Positions 19,857 to 33,460 of a stretch of 64,000 bases of DNA are shown here, one piece after another (positions within the stretch are counted from its first letter, which is position 1; each line of letters opens with the position of its first letter). The position numbers and the translations under genes were made by a program. The notes beneath the pieces are model-generated. The model searched no databases, had not been told where the DNA came from, and saw nothing but the letters and a program-made list of their open reading frames with translations. The DNA comes from Setaria digitata (lineage: Eukaryota > Nematoda > Chromadorea > Rhabditida > Setariidae), in NCBI GenBank assembly GCA_003640385.1, contig RCAB01000005.1, positions 677,484 through 741,483 on the forward strand, read 5' to 3'.

Positions 19857-20118
19857 CGTTTTTTATCTCTGCTATATTTCCCTTTTTCTTTTTCTTTTAT
19901 GTTTTTCTCTTCCGTTTTTCCCACTTTTTTTCTTCAATATCAATTTTTCATTTTTAATTTTTCGCTTTTTTAAAAATATATCTTTCTTATTTTTCATACT
20001 TTTGTTAATTCAGTCTTCTTTCCGTATCTTATTTTACTTTTCTGTTTTATTCTTTTTTATTCTTTTGCGCCTTACATTTTTTCTTTTTTTATTTTATTCT
20101 TCCATTTTTTTTTTAACA
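19857..20118 (+). repeat. Polypyrimidine (T/C) tract
   Basis: About 260 bases almost wholly T with some C on the plus strand. It creates a long open frame of Phe/Leu codons that is an artefact of composition. Such tracts can form non-B DNA; nothing here shows a function. Confidence 0.8.
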
Positions 20119-20944
20119 AACAAAAAAAAAACAGTAATAAACATTGGTTTTCACAATTTGTTGCTCATAATTGTACCATAAGAAATTTAAAATCTGAAAA
20201 TGAATCGGATTAAATTGAATCCAACTGGAATTAATCACTGAAAAGCAAACTAGACAATGTGGACCAGGGTTTCTCTTTCTTTTCTGTCCGAAATTTTTTT
20301 TTGGAAAATTTGTATTAAAAAATCTGGAAATTTTATCATTATTTATTCGTTTTATCGTTATGAAAATGCTTGCTTCTTCTGTGTTCAGTTATTTTAAATT
20401 AAAAGTCTCCTTTTTCTATTTAAGTTAAAGTTCTAAACTGTTCTGCAGTTTACATCAAATAATATTCATGATTTTATTTTGCAAGCTATATGCGTAGCAT
20501 TCTAACAGGTAAGAAATCACGCAGGTTTTCTGGGTAAGTGGAGGTAAATGGAACTAGTTTTAAATGATGATAACTGCTGACGAAAGGAATCTTGTTATAA
20601 TTATCATTAGTTGCCGGCACTGTTCTGTTTGTGTAGCATGACTTATCTTTTGTTTTAAATCATGAGAAAAATTTGATATTTCATATGTTTCACTTTTTTG
20701 CATTCAGAAAGACTGCGTAAAACATTTTTCATAAATAGCATAAAGTACAATCATAGTCAATTTTTGTGAAAATGAAAGTCACATTCTAATGTGCGCTATG
20801 GCATTCTACTAATAACTTTAATCGTACTTTCTTATGATCTATTTAAAGTAATTTCATATGAAAATGGTTCTGTACTTTTCCTAATTTTTTATTAGCTTTT
20901 AGGTTTTCCAGAAATCAGTGTTGCTGGGAAATTCATCTCACTGT

Positions 20945-21799
20945 ATGTTTCTGAAGATCTTGCTTGTAGCATCAGCTTTGGTGACTACTGTCAATTCGTT
21001 ACAATGTGTATTCGGTGGCCAAAATGTTATGAACAAGAAGATTGGTACCTCGCCTGACATCAATGTTACATGTCGGTCTCACACCAAGTTCTGTTTGAAA
21101 TTGGAATCTGACGCAGTAGTGAATGGAGGTAACTTCTAAAACTTGGCAATCTGACTCAGACAAAGATTAAGTTGAGAACCACGATTCCAAAGATTTTCCT
21201 TCTTCATCATCATCATTACTTAGAGCACTCGATAATTTAGACTGATCACCACAAGTTTCCTAATTATTTTTTTGCTTAAAGAATTAAAAATTAAAGATGC
21301 TAAGAAGATTGTTGCTTTGAGTCTATTTCTCAGATTGGTTTGTGTTTTTAGGCTATTGGCTGTGGTTTGCACTATGTTTCTTATATCCATATGATTATTC
21401 TTTTTTTAAGAGATTGTTATTTATGCAATAGGTTATTTAATTTTTATTAATTTTGGTTAGTAGAATTATCGTGGTTATTCTTTTTTTTTTTTAGTTTTTA
21501 TTACAGAACGTGTAAAAGGATTTGCTCGTGGCTGTGATCAAGAAATGCCGGGGTCCGCCAAATATGAATTTTGCAAGGTCATTTTATTATTGAATTATGT
21601 GACTAGAAAAAATTGGCCTAGGTTCTCACCTGCTTAATTTTTTTAGACTGAAGGTTGCATAAGTCAAAGAGATGGTAGAGGCTCAGCCAGAGTTTGCTGT
21701 TGTTCCAACGATTACTGCAACGGTGAAAAGGAACGAAATTCCAAGTTTACGCTTTATTTCACCAATCTATTTTTCTTAACTTTTTTCTTGAATTTATAA
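20945..21799 (+). CDS. Secreted ten-cysteine Ly6/ET-module-like protein, probably GPI-anchored
   Basis: Exons 20945-21128, 21507-21577 and 21647-21799 join in phase to give 135 residues. A signal peptide (FLKILLVASALVTTVNS) precedes ten cysteines. Residues near the C terminus read G-C-I-S-Q then VCCCSNDYCN, the CCCxxDxCN end of nematode ET-module/Ly6 three-finger proteins. The last 17 residues (FTLYFTNLFFLTFFLNL) form a hydrophobic tail of GPI type. The start chosen is the first ATG after TTTTCCAG at 20904-20911, which looks like a trans-splice acceptor. Proteins of this fold sit on the cell surface or are secreted as ligand binders; the partner cannot be read from the sequence. An N-glycosylation site (N-V-T) is present. 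Same orientation as the flanking small secreted genes. Confidence 0.85.
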
Positions 21800-23683
21800 G
21801 AATTGAGCTGATAAGGAGCTACCACTGGATTTTCTATAATGCTATGAACTTAATGACAGCGCAAACCTATTACTCAAATTTCAAGCAGCATTGCAGTTTT
21901 CACCCTGCAACCAAAATGAGTAAAAGATTTCTTCTGATTCATTTCAGTATCTGATTAATACGATCAGAAAACAGTGAATGGAATGATAAAACATGTATAA
22001 TCAAATTGTGATTGAAGTTTTTCCATGGCTCTTACTATGTTTTCCCTTGCATCAAGTGGATTTATTTTGATCTTTTTCCAAAAATTTTATCAAGTCCGAT
22101 AAATTTCAGGTCCAATATTACTTATGACATTAAACTTTGTTGTTTTACAACAAATCTACTTACTTTTATTTTTGTGCTTTCAAAATGTTCGTTTCAGATA
22201 TTGTCAATTCACAATTAAATTTTCTGTTGATATCAGTGTTCTTACACAATTTCTCATAAATTTTTAATCTCTCAGTTAAAAAATTGAATACAAACTTTCT
22301 GTCAATAAAAAATTCTATAATAATTTATCACTTTATTGATCCCTGTGAGAAATTCTTTTTAACTCTTACGGCGTTATTCTAATCAGTTTTCTACATTTTT
22401 TTTTTTCCTGTTTTGGAAGCAATCGAAGACAATAGTCATCCTTATAACAGCAAAAAAAAAAAAAAAATTGGACTATTTTTCCGAATAAGAGAGTTTAGTA
22501 TTGATTGCTTTATCAAAATTATAGATTATCACCTATAGTAACCTTCAGTCAAAATTATTCATCATACATTACTTCCGAAGATCTTTTAATTCATTATTCT
22601 CGGTCAATCTTGAGAATGGTATCATTGTTCTATATGACATATTTAAGTCGCTGAGTGCTACACTGTAGATTTAGCATATTATGATTGTTTCAGTAGAACA
22701 TATTGGAACAAAGTGTTTAAATTTAAAATGCATAAAAATAATTTTCCAGTGAGTCTCAAGTGGAAAGAAATCTAATAGTTGATCGAATGCTCAATGCTAA
22801 AAGTTTGATAACTGTTAACGAAGACAAATTTTACCTAATTAATCGTTCAGTAAATATCAAACTAGAGAAAGAACAATTTAGAATTGAACTAGACCTAAAA
22901 TCTAAATTAATTCTCAATTTAAATTTGAAACGACTGCAGTAGATTTTAAAAAAACTCACGGCCAATTTCGGAGCAAAAAAATCTCTATTTTCGAAACCTT
23001 CTCCTTCGTTTCTCAACTGTTATCACATCGAGCAATGAAATTATCGAATTGTATTTGCGCAGAGAAAGGGAAAGTGTGAAGAACGTTTTCATAAACTTTG
23101 GCGCTGCTCACTTCTAAAAAGTCTGAAGAGTGTCTCACTGCCATTTGTTTCTTGGCCCATCGCTTCTTTTTGCTAGTCTTCCTTTTCATCGCTGTGAATA
23201 GATTAAATGAAGTTCTTGAAGTAGTGGTGAGGTCAACTTACCCGATCTTTGAAAGATCTCTTACAAGGCGCTAGTTTGCTGCTTATCCATCTCTTCTTTT
23301 AACTACAAATCGAAAAAGATAATTTTGATACCGTACCAAATAGTGGCATTAATTAAAGGCTGTTTCACAGCAGACTCTTGTCATGGCGATAAAAATTGAA
23401 TTTCACATGGATTTTACTCAGTTCCATCAGATGTCAGTTTTATAGTAATAATTTTTGCAAATTTTTTCCAACACTCTTTTCAAAAATCATGAACTTCTCT
23501 AATTTGTTCGTTTTACTTCTAGCTTTTCTCAATTCTTTTCCACTAGTCTTATAGCAAGTTTTCCTCCATGAATCTCGAGAAGATATGTGAATCGATGCTA
23601 GCGATCGTCTTTTAAAACTTTTTAACCACATTCCAATGATTTGCGTTGCTATCTTCTGACCTTTTGCATGTCATTTCAGAGTT
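21800..23683. other. Intergenic
   Basis: About 1.9 kb, AT-rich. Overlapping short frames at 22760-23016 on both strands mirror each other and look like chance. No feature supported. Confidence 0.55.
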
Positions 23684-26600
23684 ATGGACTCTACAAACCT
23701 ATTGGCAGTGTTAGTAAACTTCTTATTTACGATATCTATCGCATTAAAATGCAAATGTACTCAAAGTAGTAAAACTGCTGAATGCGTCAATGGCGTTTGC
23801 GACATTCTTTTCCAGTCGGCTGGTCAGTTCTTTTTCTACTAATTATGTAATTATATGTCCTTTGTAATCAGCTAAGTAACTACTGGAATGTAAGATATTT
23901 TCAATATGTCTAATACAGTAAAAACAATTTGAAGTCAATTCCTTAAGATAAATAATATTTTGATAAGTAAACGACAGTGAATGGAATCCGTGAGGACTGA
24001 ATCATACTGATTAAATTAAAATCTTCACAATTTTGCCGCTTAGAAAATTTTATGTCTTGTAAAAATTTAATTGTTCCTTCAATGTGATACATAGTTTTGT
24101 TTTTAAAACGTTTTCTCATTCACTCATTAAATTTCGAATCTTCCTATGCTAAAGTTTTCTCTCCAACAGCCAAACTCCTTGTATTAACGAATTTTCAATT
24201 AAAAAAAATGATGAGAATGTGTGTGCTTTTCCATGTATCGTAACCAAATCACATATTATTTAATATGAGACCCCTAGACCGATTTCACAGTTTCGATTCA
24301 GCAATGCATCTCTTAGATTATTGCAGAAATCTCACAGATTTCGAGAGACTAGAAATAACTGTGAAGTAAAAAAAAAAATTTTATAAATGATTTTAATAAG
24401 TCCGCGGATATGCACCACAATATAATTTAACAATTTCGGTCAATTGTTTTGTTATTTTGTTTCAAATTATGACCTTAAACAGTTAGTATTTTATAGAGTC
24501 ATATCATTCTTAACTTCGTTTACAAAATATTTTTACAAAATGTTTCAGAGTGCTAAGTTTTTCACAAACCTTGCATTTGAATCGTGGCAGTTTGAAATGA
24601 TCCTGGTAGTGAAAAATGCTAAGCGCTGATACAATTGTTGAGGAATACATCTACAAGCCTGAATTTTACTAAAAAGCTTTTTATTCTGCTTAAAAAAATA
24701 TTAAAATCGAAATATCTGGCATAAAAATCTTATTTAAAATGTTTCATCATTTGACTCACATCTGTAACACTATTATTTCTTACAGCATTCTCTGTAGAAA
24801 TAAGATTACTTTTTTTTTTTTTTTTTTTGAACTTTTTTTTAATGATTGATTTACTGACAAAACATTCATTTATATCAATTTTTTTTTCAAAAATTTTGCC
24901 ACAGTAGAAGCCTGAGACTTAATTGAAGAGAAAAGTTCTTAATGAAATTTACCGTCAATTCTTTTTAATACATACATGGAATATATTCAACTTTTTTAAA
25001 CATCATTTTGAGGGAAAACAAAAAGTTTAGTCAATCCATTTTTGAATTATAACAGTTTTTATAACTTCTGAGATTACTTTACTCAAGTACTGATTATTTA
25101 ATTAATTTATCAAATGTTATTAAAATTAAAAGATTGAAGATTATGGTGACGAATAAAAAGTAAATTTACCCTGATTTTCCTACTTTTCGAACAATGTTTC
25201 GCACTCACTTCCGAGACCGTGTTTCATCGACTGAGCAGTTAATGTGAATCAGAAACTTTGTAAGGAACTGGAGATGCAGCCGATCATTTGAATAAAAGTG
25301 TAGAATTTGTTGGTGTAGTATTTCTGCGCTTCAACAAGTTTTCTTCATCTATGCTCAGTTATTTTACATTTTAAATCCCTTCGTATATTGATGCCTTCAG
25401 CACACAAACAAAGAAGTTGCTGCCATTTAGATCAGAAAATGTCACACTTTTGTTCTTCTTCCTTACATCTGCCAAATGAGCAATTAGTAGAACCTTGTGT
25501 TACAATAACTTTATATCTTATTAATGTGAAAAAATTATAGCGTAATTAGCTAAACTTTTTGTTGCTTCCCAGCAGTTAAAAAAAAACAGCAACTTTTCTC
25601 CACAAACTTCCAAGACTCTTTTGCTAACTTCATGAATGGCAAGTATCAATAATCAATTATCAATTAAACTGTATAATTAATGATCTCTAATTCCTAGGTT
25701 TCAAAAATTCTGATCACTTTCTACTACCAATTTGATCAAAACATTCCATTTATCAGTTTGCTTTTTACGGTCTCTCTATACTTCTATAGTTGTCATTTTA
25801 CTATTAATTTTATATATTACAGTCAATGTATTATTATCACAGTTTGCATAATGTAATTTGCTGTCTTACATTTCAGTTATATCCATCTAATTATAGCATA
25901 TTTCATTCAACTCATTTCTCAAAATAATTGATTTAAAGGTGGAAAAGCAATTTCTTATCGAGTTCGATTGCTCAATCAGTAAGTCTTAGGAATGCTGCTG
26001 CAAAAGCAATTCTTTTAATGAAAAGGAAAGCAGAAATAAGCTCTATCTATCCTCCTGTCATATATTTTTTTCCATTTTTAACAGGTTATCGATGTTGTCG
26101 AATCATTGTATTTAACCTCTATTTCCAATGTGTTTATTGATAAAAATTAATTTTCCTGTGAATTTCTCGAAGCTTTAAGGCAGAGGGATCGTGCAGGAAA
26201 GTGAGAAGGAAATGCTGCAGAAGGATTTCGGATCAGAAAAGAGATCTGGAAGTGTCGCCCTCTTCCGCATAGAAAACTTATTAAATGAGAATTTTTTGTT
26301 GAAATATTATCTTGCCTGGCTGGTCTAATAGGAAGATTAACAAAAATGATTTAATGGCTTGCAGTGAAGTTTCTCGTCACCGTCAAAAAGAGGTGATGGC
26401 CGCCAGTGATTCTTCATTCATTGTGCCTGTTCTGTCAAATCTGATACATTGGAATACATTGGATTCAAACGGCTCCACTGATTTGTCTATAAAATTTTTT
26501 TTCTTATCTACTCAGCCTTAGTTCTGACTTATTTCAGCATGTCTGATGTTAAATCATAGCAGGACAGGTATCCATTATGCATGTTCAAGTAATAATCTGC

Positions 26601-26845
26601 CGGATGGTTTGTGCCAAGAGCGGAAGACAAAAACTAACGCCACGGTGAACATTTGTTCTTGTCGAAATGCAAATTACTGTAATTATTCAAGTTGGCCGGA
26701 TGACGCAGTGCAGAAGAAAAAGGAAGATAATACTGCCAAATCTTCCATGCAGAGAAGCAGAAATTCGGCATCGAAGCAAATTGATAGCTTCAAATTTTTT
26801 GCTAAGTTTTCTGTTTCTGTTATAGCAGTATTCTTTTTGATTTAG
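23684..26845 (+). CDS. Secreted ten-cysteine Ly6/activin-receptor-ectodomain-like protein
   Basis: Two exons, 23684-23822 and 26538-26845, join in phase (G|GTCAGT donor, TTTCAG acceptor) to give 148 residues. A signal peptide (LLAVLVNFLFTISIAL) is followed by K-C-K-C, AEC, GVC, then in exon 2 AC, YAC, LC, ICSC and NYCN: ten cysteines ending in C-N, the spacing of three-finger activin-receptor/Ly6 ectodomains. There is no kinase or cytoplasmic domain; the protein ends in a hydrophobic tail (FAKFSVSVIAVFFLI), so a GPI anchor is likely. Several N-glycosylation sites (NHS, NAT, NYS) are present. The ATG lies four bases after TTTCAG. The 2.7-kb intron is the longest proposed in the window, so a missed middle exon or two separate genes cannot be excluded, though the cysteine pattern is complete only when the exons are joined. 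Confidence 0.72.
23823..26537. other. 2.7-kb stretch between two exons
   Basis: Proposed intron of the preceding gene. AT-rich with a long T run near 24811-24828. No exon with cysteine-rich coding was found in it. Confidence 0.5.
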
Positions 26846-28231
26846 CATTCACTCTTGTATAAAGTGTTATATATCTAGTAACTTGATTTCTTGATAGGAC
26901 CTGGAAGGAAAAGAATTTCATTATCATTTTCAGGTAATTTTTAATTCAATGAAAATTTCAACAATGAGGGCTTCTCACGGAACACCTTTAAAAATTGCAG
27001 AGGGCAGAAAAAAAATGAAAAACAGAAACAGCGAATCCCATTTCCTTGACAGCGCGTATTTTTAATTCAGTGCTGTGATATATGTTTTGCAATGGTCATA
27101 TCTCATCATGGTCTGCTTGAATAAATTTCCACTAAATAATTCCAAAGATGAACAGTGAGGTTGTCGTTGAATGGCGCAAATATCTGTACCATTAACTTTC
27201 ACTTGAAAACAAATGAACCAGCTGGAAAACTAATAAATTCTTATAGGCAATAAGAAAACTTTTGTAAACCATGTAGGAGCAGAATTTTAGATAGTAGTCT
27301 CAATACCAGAACCGAATAATCAATGAAATACAGAATCTGCATTTCTTTGTGAGAAATAAACGTTTACAGTCTTACTTTGTTAATGGGAAAGTCAGGATTA
27401 CTGGAACAGATCTAAGGCATCGTCAGGACAAGCAAATTATTTTTAATTGAAAAATTTTTCAGTACTAATTTCGAATCAATTCTACTTTGATTAAGAAAGT
27501 TTCAGATAATGGCGAGCCGAAGAAATTTATGTTGTGACACTAGTATATTGTAGTTTTAGTCTTGTCATTATAAATATTCACTAAGAATTAATTCATTGTT
27601 AATTACTTCATACACAAAATACGGGATTTCTTCATAAAGACAAATAAGTCTACTTTTTTTCGCTTGCTCCGCTCAGTCAGTTCTGATGCTTCTTTAATCT
27701 GCATATAATTTAACAATCTAAACAAATATCAACTGGCTAATACTTACATCACCTATTTAATTAAAGAAAACTACTGCGGTTGATCATTCATTTACTATAA
27801 TTTCAAGTTAATGAAATCATAGTCTTTACAATAAAGGCATGCTTTCTATGATAATAATTTATTAGAGTCATTCTTAGATGACAAATTAAACCAACACATA
27901 GATAAATTATTAGCATGACTACTTGATTGATTCAGCATACTCTTGCTACATCGGGGATATTTAATGATGCAGGCAGACTTTGTCCCTTTTTTTCCTGAAG
28001 TTTACCAGAAAAACGTTGATTAGTTTCAAAACAACATTATTTCTCGCTTTATATAATAGAAAATGTCAAGTGTCAGGAAAGAGTGGTCCGAAGTGACCTT
28101 CTGACTTATGGAATTTGTCGCCGTATTGTACCACATGTAGTTTCCCAAACCCGTTACACCAAGTAATTGACTGGGTATGTGACCTGCACCAGAGAATGGT
28201 GTGGAGTTAATGAGAGATTTATTTCGGTGTT
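26846..28231. other. Convergent intergenic region
   Basis: About 1.4 kb between the stop codons of a plus-strand and a minus-strand gene, expected to hold two 3' UTRs. No open frame or RNA gene supported. An AATAAA on the minus strand lies only a few bases after the transporter stop codon (TTTATT at 28218-28223). Confidence 0.55.
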
Positions 28232-31200
28232 TCAATCACCGGCATCAAATGATCTGATCTCCTCCGGTGGTCGATCGTCATTAACGGTTAATGATAAGGG
28301 TCCACGACTATCAGTTGTCTGCACGGATATATTGTTGTCCAGATCATTGGGACGATAAGTTATATAGCCAAGAATGGTACCCAAGATGGAAACCAATTTG
28401 CAGACAATTGCTGAAATACGATGAGCACTTCTCTCCCATTGAAAAAAACTTAATGCTTCAATTACAAAGTTAATTTAATCTTTCTATACTTCAATTACAA
28501 CTTCTAACTTTGTTGTTTCGAATTGAGATTTGACGTCAATCTCTCTCCTTCTCACTAAAATGATTTCAAGAAGTTAAGCTCTAGAAATTTTTAGGAAAAA
28601 AACACACCAACAGCCATAATAGTCCAAGATAATCGATAAGGATCATAGACCAAGCAGGATTGCCGTTTGCCGCATTCCTCTTTCCACTTTAGGCAGGCTG
28701 TATCGATCATCATACCGAACAAGACTCCCCCAGGAATAAATCCTGGAAAAAGAAAGGATCACAAGGGAGTAATTAATCTCGCCTCAGTCCATTCATGGTA
28801 ATGGTTCCATCAGAAGTTTGGCTAGACACATATAAACCTTAGTAAACCTTATTGAAGATTCGATATACAGTTGTTGTAATGTGATCTAATACAGTTAAAA
28901 AAGCAAATAGCAGACCGAGAAGTCGAAGAAATGTCCAGTGAACACCGATACCTAAGGTGCGCTGCTGAAATGGTACCACTCGAAGCATTATCTGTAAAAA
29001 AATCTGAGCTGAGCAAGATTTTAATCACTCTTGGAAACACTCAAATACAATTATGAGAAAAGGTACCACTCTACCACTTATTCTGAGGTAGAAGTAGTAC
29101 TATACTGCGCAGCCGAGCAGCTTTTTTCAATCAGTTTGGATCTCAGAAACCCAAACATGCTCTGGAATTTCCATATGAATCTTCCATTAAATTCTATTTG
29201 ATGTTTAAGGCACATAACCCTAAAATTTGATTCATTCAATGCACACCATTTTTTTTCCAGTTGAAGCTTAGCATCCTCTACGCAAGTGGTAGAAAATCGT
29301 TTCAACATCTTCTTGTCTCTTCCCTAATTAAGTTCTGGTTTGACAGTTTTTTAGACATAATTTCAAACAATCAATTTCGTAGGATTTCTGGTCCTCAGAC
29401 TGTCCAGTGCACCAAAATAAAAAGGGATACTTCTTTAAGAAAGCCAATCAACAGCACTGATAATAAAAACACCTGCTGAGATGGAATTCCGGTAGCAAAG
29501 CTGGCAACCACCGAAAAGAACAGCAAGACAAGAAACAACCACTGAGCATATCCACATTCTTTCTCGCAAAAACCTTGGTGCAAATGGCTATCTTTATACT
29601 GTACCTCTAAGGCGTACGATACCAATTTATCAAAACAAGCGCAACTGCTCCAATATGTTCCCTTAAGTTCACACAATTAAAACAGATATTTCCATGTTAC
29701 AGGGTTACTTCATTTTACGAACAGACAGGTGCTAGTACTTACCGACGAATTTTGTATCCACTCAGCACATCCAGCATAACAGGCTGAATAAAAAGTGTAG
29801 CCAGTACCTTTATGACAAACTGGATTCCATTTTTCCGTACAGTAGCAATTCGCATTGCAGCTAGCATGAAGATTACCAGTAGCGCCTTTTATTCTTCTGG
29901 AAATTCTAGTTTTATAAAATCATTCACAGGAAGCTTGATGCGAAACAGCGCAAACTCCTTTTTGTGGCGCACTTTTTTGAAGAATGATCGCGTAAATAAA
30001 TAAGGATCTGATTTACTGATTATTGTAGCTTAGATTGATCCCGATGAAGTCACGCGCTGGGCACTGGATTAGAAAACATGGGGTAAGCATCAAGGCTAAC
30101 AAATGACATATGAAGATCAGCTTCAGCATTCCACTGACCTGAAAAATATTGATAAAGAAAAGTTCCTGTCTGTAATCGTAACTGCATCAGTCATGGCTCT
30201 AGTAGATGCGCATTGCTGCTGATAAAGTGTCTCATTGACTACCCTACCGTTTATCTTAACTTTTTACAAACCTGCAAATTAAATTGCCGTATTAAAGCTC
30301 CACCAAGCATAACACCAGCTGCAGCAGCAAATATTACTATTGCTGGAAGTATTTATGAAAATCAGATATGGTGAGTGCTGAGTTTAATTAATTAAAGTTG
30401 AAATGTGTTTCAAGGTAAAATTAGCTGAAAGTAAAATATGCTACACTCTGTTCAAAAACCCTAACTCGTCCAAATATCTTTATAGTTTTGGAAAAAAAAA
30501 ATCCAAAATAATGTAGAGGCAATGTAAAACCGAACAAGACAACTCTTTCAGTTTTAATTAACTGTAATTCAGGATATGCAAATAGGTATGAGTTCAAATG
30601 ATGTAATCAGGAGAAAGTTATTAATTAGAAAGAAATTTAGCCGAATTTACAAATTCCTACTAACAGGAAAGATAAGAAGCCTTGGTTGGCGTCGTACTCA
30701 ATACAGCTTCCAGAATTTTTGGCATGAATGCAGCAAATCCATTAATAACAATCGATTCGAAAATACCCAGTACAATAGTGGTCACAAATGTCGGATTACG
30801 CAAAATATTCTGCAAAATGATCAAATAAACAATATTTCAATGAATTTACCATAATCTTCACTCATTGCAGTTTGAAAAACGAAGTTAACTACCAGTAAAG
30901 CAAATCCCAACCGTTTATTCCCAATAAGAAATATTTATGAACCTGAACAACATCCGTTTCCTACCTGTGGTGTTATTTTTGTAAATCGTTGGACCATATC
31001 GATAATTTTTCTTCAAAACAGTAGCAAACTACTGAACTAAATCTCTAGTGCTGTCCTAATGATTCGAATTACCAGAACATACCCAAACAGCTTGAGGTAA
31101 GTATTTCAGGTTCCCTTTCAAGATGATGTCTTTATCGTTTATTTGGGAGACAGCATGCACCTGAAAAGAAGAATCTCTTAAATTTTATGATTTAACTCAT

Positions 31201-33460
31201 CGACTGGCAAACGAGTAAATTCGGAGCACTTTTTTTAGGAAAAAACTGAACATTTTTGATTAAAAGCAACTGAACGTTATCAGTATAAATATTGTGTGAT
31301 GGACAGCATAAACTCCTAAGGCAGCAGTTTTACCAGCAGTACAACCTGATTAACATCTTTTAGACGGTGCTTTTTTGCTTCTGGTAACTCCCTCGCAAAC
31401 ATCAAAATTGGAAAAGCTGTAATGAAAGCAAGAATTGCTGAGCCTAGGAAGCCGAGCCACCAAGCACCAACCCATCGCGGATCTGATGAGTCTTTTAACT
31501 TGACCCTGGAAATCTTTTCAAAATTTTCAAAAGTCGAGATTTTGTTTTGTAGAACACAGATTGTGACAAAATAAAATCTGTGATTGAAACTAATGAAAAA
31601 ACAAAGGAAAAAAAACTGATATCTCTAGGTATTCTCGTCATCGACGTGTGTATGATAGATTGCCTAATTAGAAACATTTCTTCACTCTTGCAAAACATAA
31701 TGTAGAAATAGGTCATCATTATAAAGAATTTAATCAGAACATGAAAAGTCGGCTTTAAAGAAAGAAATAATCAAAGGAAGAAATAAGAAAGAAATAAGCA
31801 AAGAAATAATCCATATTTTTGAACTTACTGTGACATATCAACACGATCAAAATCCGTATAAATGGTTAGCAGAAAACCACCTACAAAAAGTCCAAAAACA
31901 GGTCCAATAGAAGTTACCACCGAGTGGATCGCTGAAATTTGAATCGCCGATAAAAAAAATTTGAACCCATGTTCTTTCATAATTTTTCAATTGAATTTAA
32001 GAAAAACCAGAAAAAAAGAGATGGTACTGCTACTTCATACCTAAATAAACAGGTGATGCTTTTTGTGAAACGTTTTCATCCAGATATGCAGTACCAATAG
32101 AAAATAATGGTGTTGCTCCGATACCGTGCAGTGTTTGCCCAAGTAAAAACATTAGAAAGTATGGATTCAGGTACGTTGCTGAATTGGAAAGATGTTTTGA
32201 ACAATTGGATGCCAGTTCTTCTCTAAAGCATACAAGGATTACTGAAAAAGAGTTTCAAAAATCAGTGATTAAACACTATAAAGGTAAGACAGTTAGTGTG
32301 CTCATCAAATTCACGGTGATGATTTAATAATTACAATGACCTGAAGAGCTCTCTGATATCCATATCTGCTTATTAAATCATGTAGAATTTCTTATCAAAT
32401 CAATTATTCATGAATTTTTGTTTGAAAAACTGAAGAGTGTTACTGATTTTAAGTTATTAAAGAGTTCTATTTTACCAACATGGAGCATTATACTCCCAAC
32501 TTAAGATTTAGCGTTATTGATTAAAAACCTGTGTGTGCACTGGCCATGCTCACTGTTGTTAAGTTGCGTTTCGTGATACTGATGAGGTGATATCATATAA
32601 TGCGGGAGGACACAAATAAATGAGCCAAGTGCCATCAAAAACGAACCGATACCTATCCAACGACCTTTATGACCTGGATGATATAAAGAAGCTAAAAGTT
32701 GTTTTACCATGAATTAGATTAGTCAAAAAGAGTTATTTTTTGCAAACACACTGGATTCACTAGAGTATGTGGTATTCATTTTATCAACGATAGTGGACAA
32801 ATGATTCTTTTAAACTAGCAGCTATCACTGATTTGGTGCCACAGAAACATACCTGTATTACCCCAATGACACACTGGAAATACTGTAACGAGAATTGCGA
32901 AATCGTACCAACTTGATATGATTCCAGTTTGTGTACTGCAAGCTTTTAAATGAATTTAATGAAGGTGTAAGTCTGATAAGTGAATTTTGAATATTCCAAT
33001 GCACCTGGTCATATGAAATCGCTTCTCAAGCGTCGATAAACCTACGGGGAATATACTGTTGACGACGAAACTTTGCACAAATGCACAGATACCGAGCATA
33101 ATTAATAACCATTTCGCATTGTGAAACTTCTGTAGCCAATTCGGTGTACACCTGTAACACAATTTTTTAGTTTATTTATATTTGAATAAACAGCGTGGAA
33201 TATACAGGTCTTTGTTCATAAGATGAACAAACAGATAAAAATGATTGGTGATAAGTTCCAGTTGAATTGATCTAACATCAAAAGTAATAAAGAATAAAGG
33301 GCCTCATAGAACAGATTTGATACCTGCCATAACCACATAGAAGCTGCTGCTCATCGTCGCTATCAGCAATAACCTCATCTTCAGTCTCATTAGGTTTTAG
33401 AGTTGAAGGTCGTGATTCGTCGTCCTGTGCTTCGAACGATGAAGATGTGTAGTTTTCCAT
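28232..33460 (-). CDS. Organic anion transporting polypeptide (OATP, SLCO family)
   Basis: OATPs are plasma-membrane exchangers for bulky organic anions such as steroid conjugates, eicosanoids and drugs. Sixteen exons, all GT-AG and in phase: 33324-33460, 33005-33151, 32853-32935, 32529-32673, 32041-32222, 31829-31931, 31346-31505, 31083-31160, 30665-30809, 30272-30342, 30017-30138, 29743-29896, 29473-29661, 28916-28991, 28608-28742, 28232-28410; 701 residues, the usual family length. The N terminus is acidic and cytoplasmic. Family marks are GRWIGIGSFLMALGSF (TM3 area), ATPLFSIGTAYLDENV, and the OATP signature DPRWVGAWWLGF at the start of exon 7. The large loop between TM9 and TM10 holds a Kazal-like cysteine set (CYCTEKWNPVC ... 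FYSACYAGC). FIPGGVLFG, DTACLKW and CGKRQSCLVYD precede the last membrane segment. The C-terminal 40 or so residues are polar and acidic. No frame damage seen. The weakest acceptor is the one before exon 13 (CTTAAG). Confidence 0.95.

Larger units (their letters stand above)
16131..20944. other. Long intergenic region with simple-sequence features
   Basis: About 4.8 kb, strongly AT-rich, without a gene I can support. A 64-codon frame at 17116-17310 starts in fair context but has no family resemblance. The region holds an exact 47-bp tandem duplication (18100-18193), a 21-bp perfect inverted repeat (19674-19755) and a 260-base polypyrimidine tract (19857-20118), listed separately. Confidence 0.6.

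Noticed and set aside
19789..20181. 130-codon open frame, Phe/Leu-rich, membrane-protein-like
   Set aside because: Produced by the polypyrimidine tract; no start context, splice sites or family features.
30576..30854. 92-codon plus-strand frame
   Set aside because: Antisense shadow of OATP exon 9.
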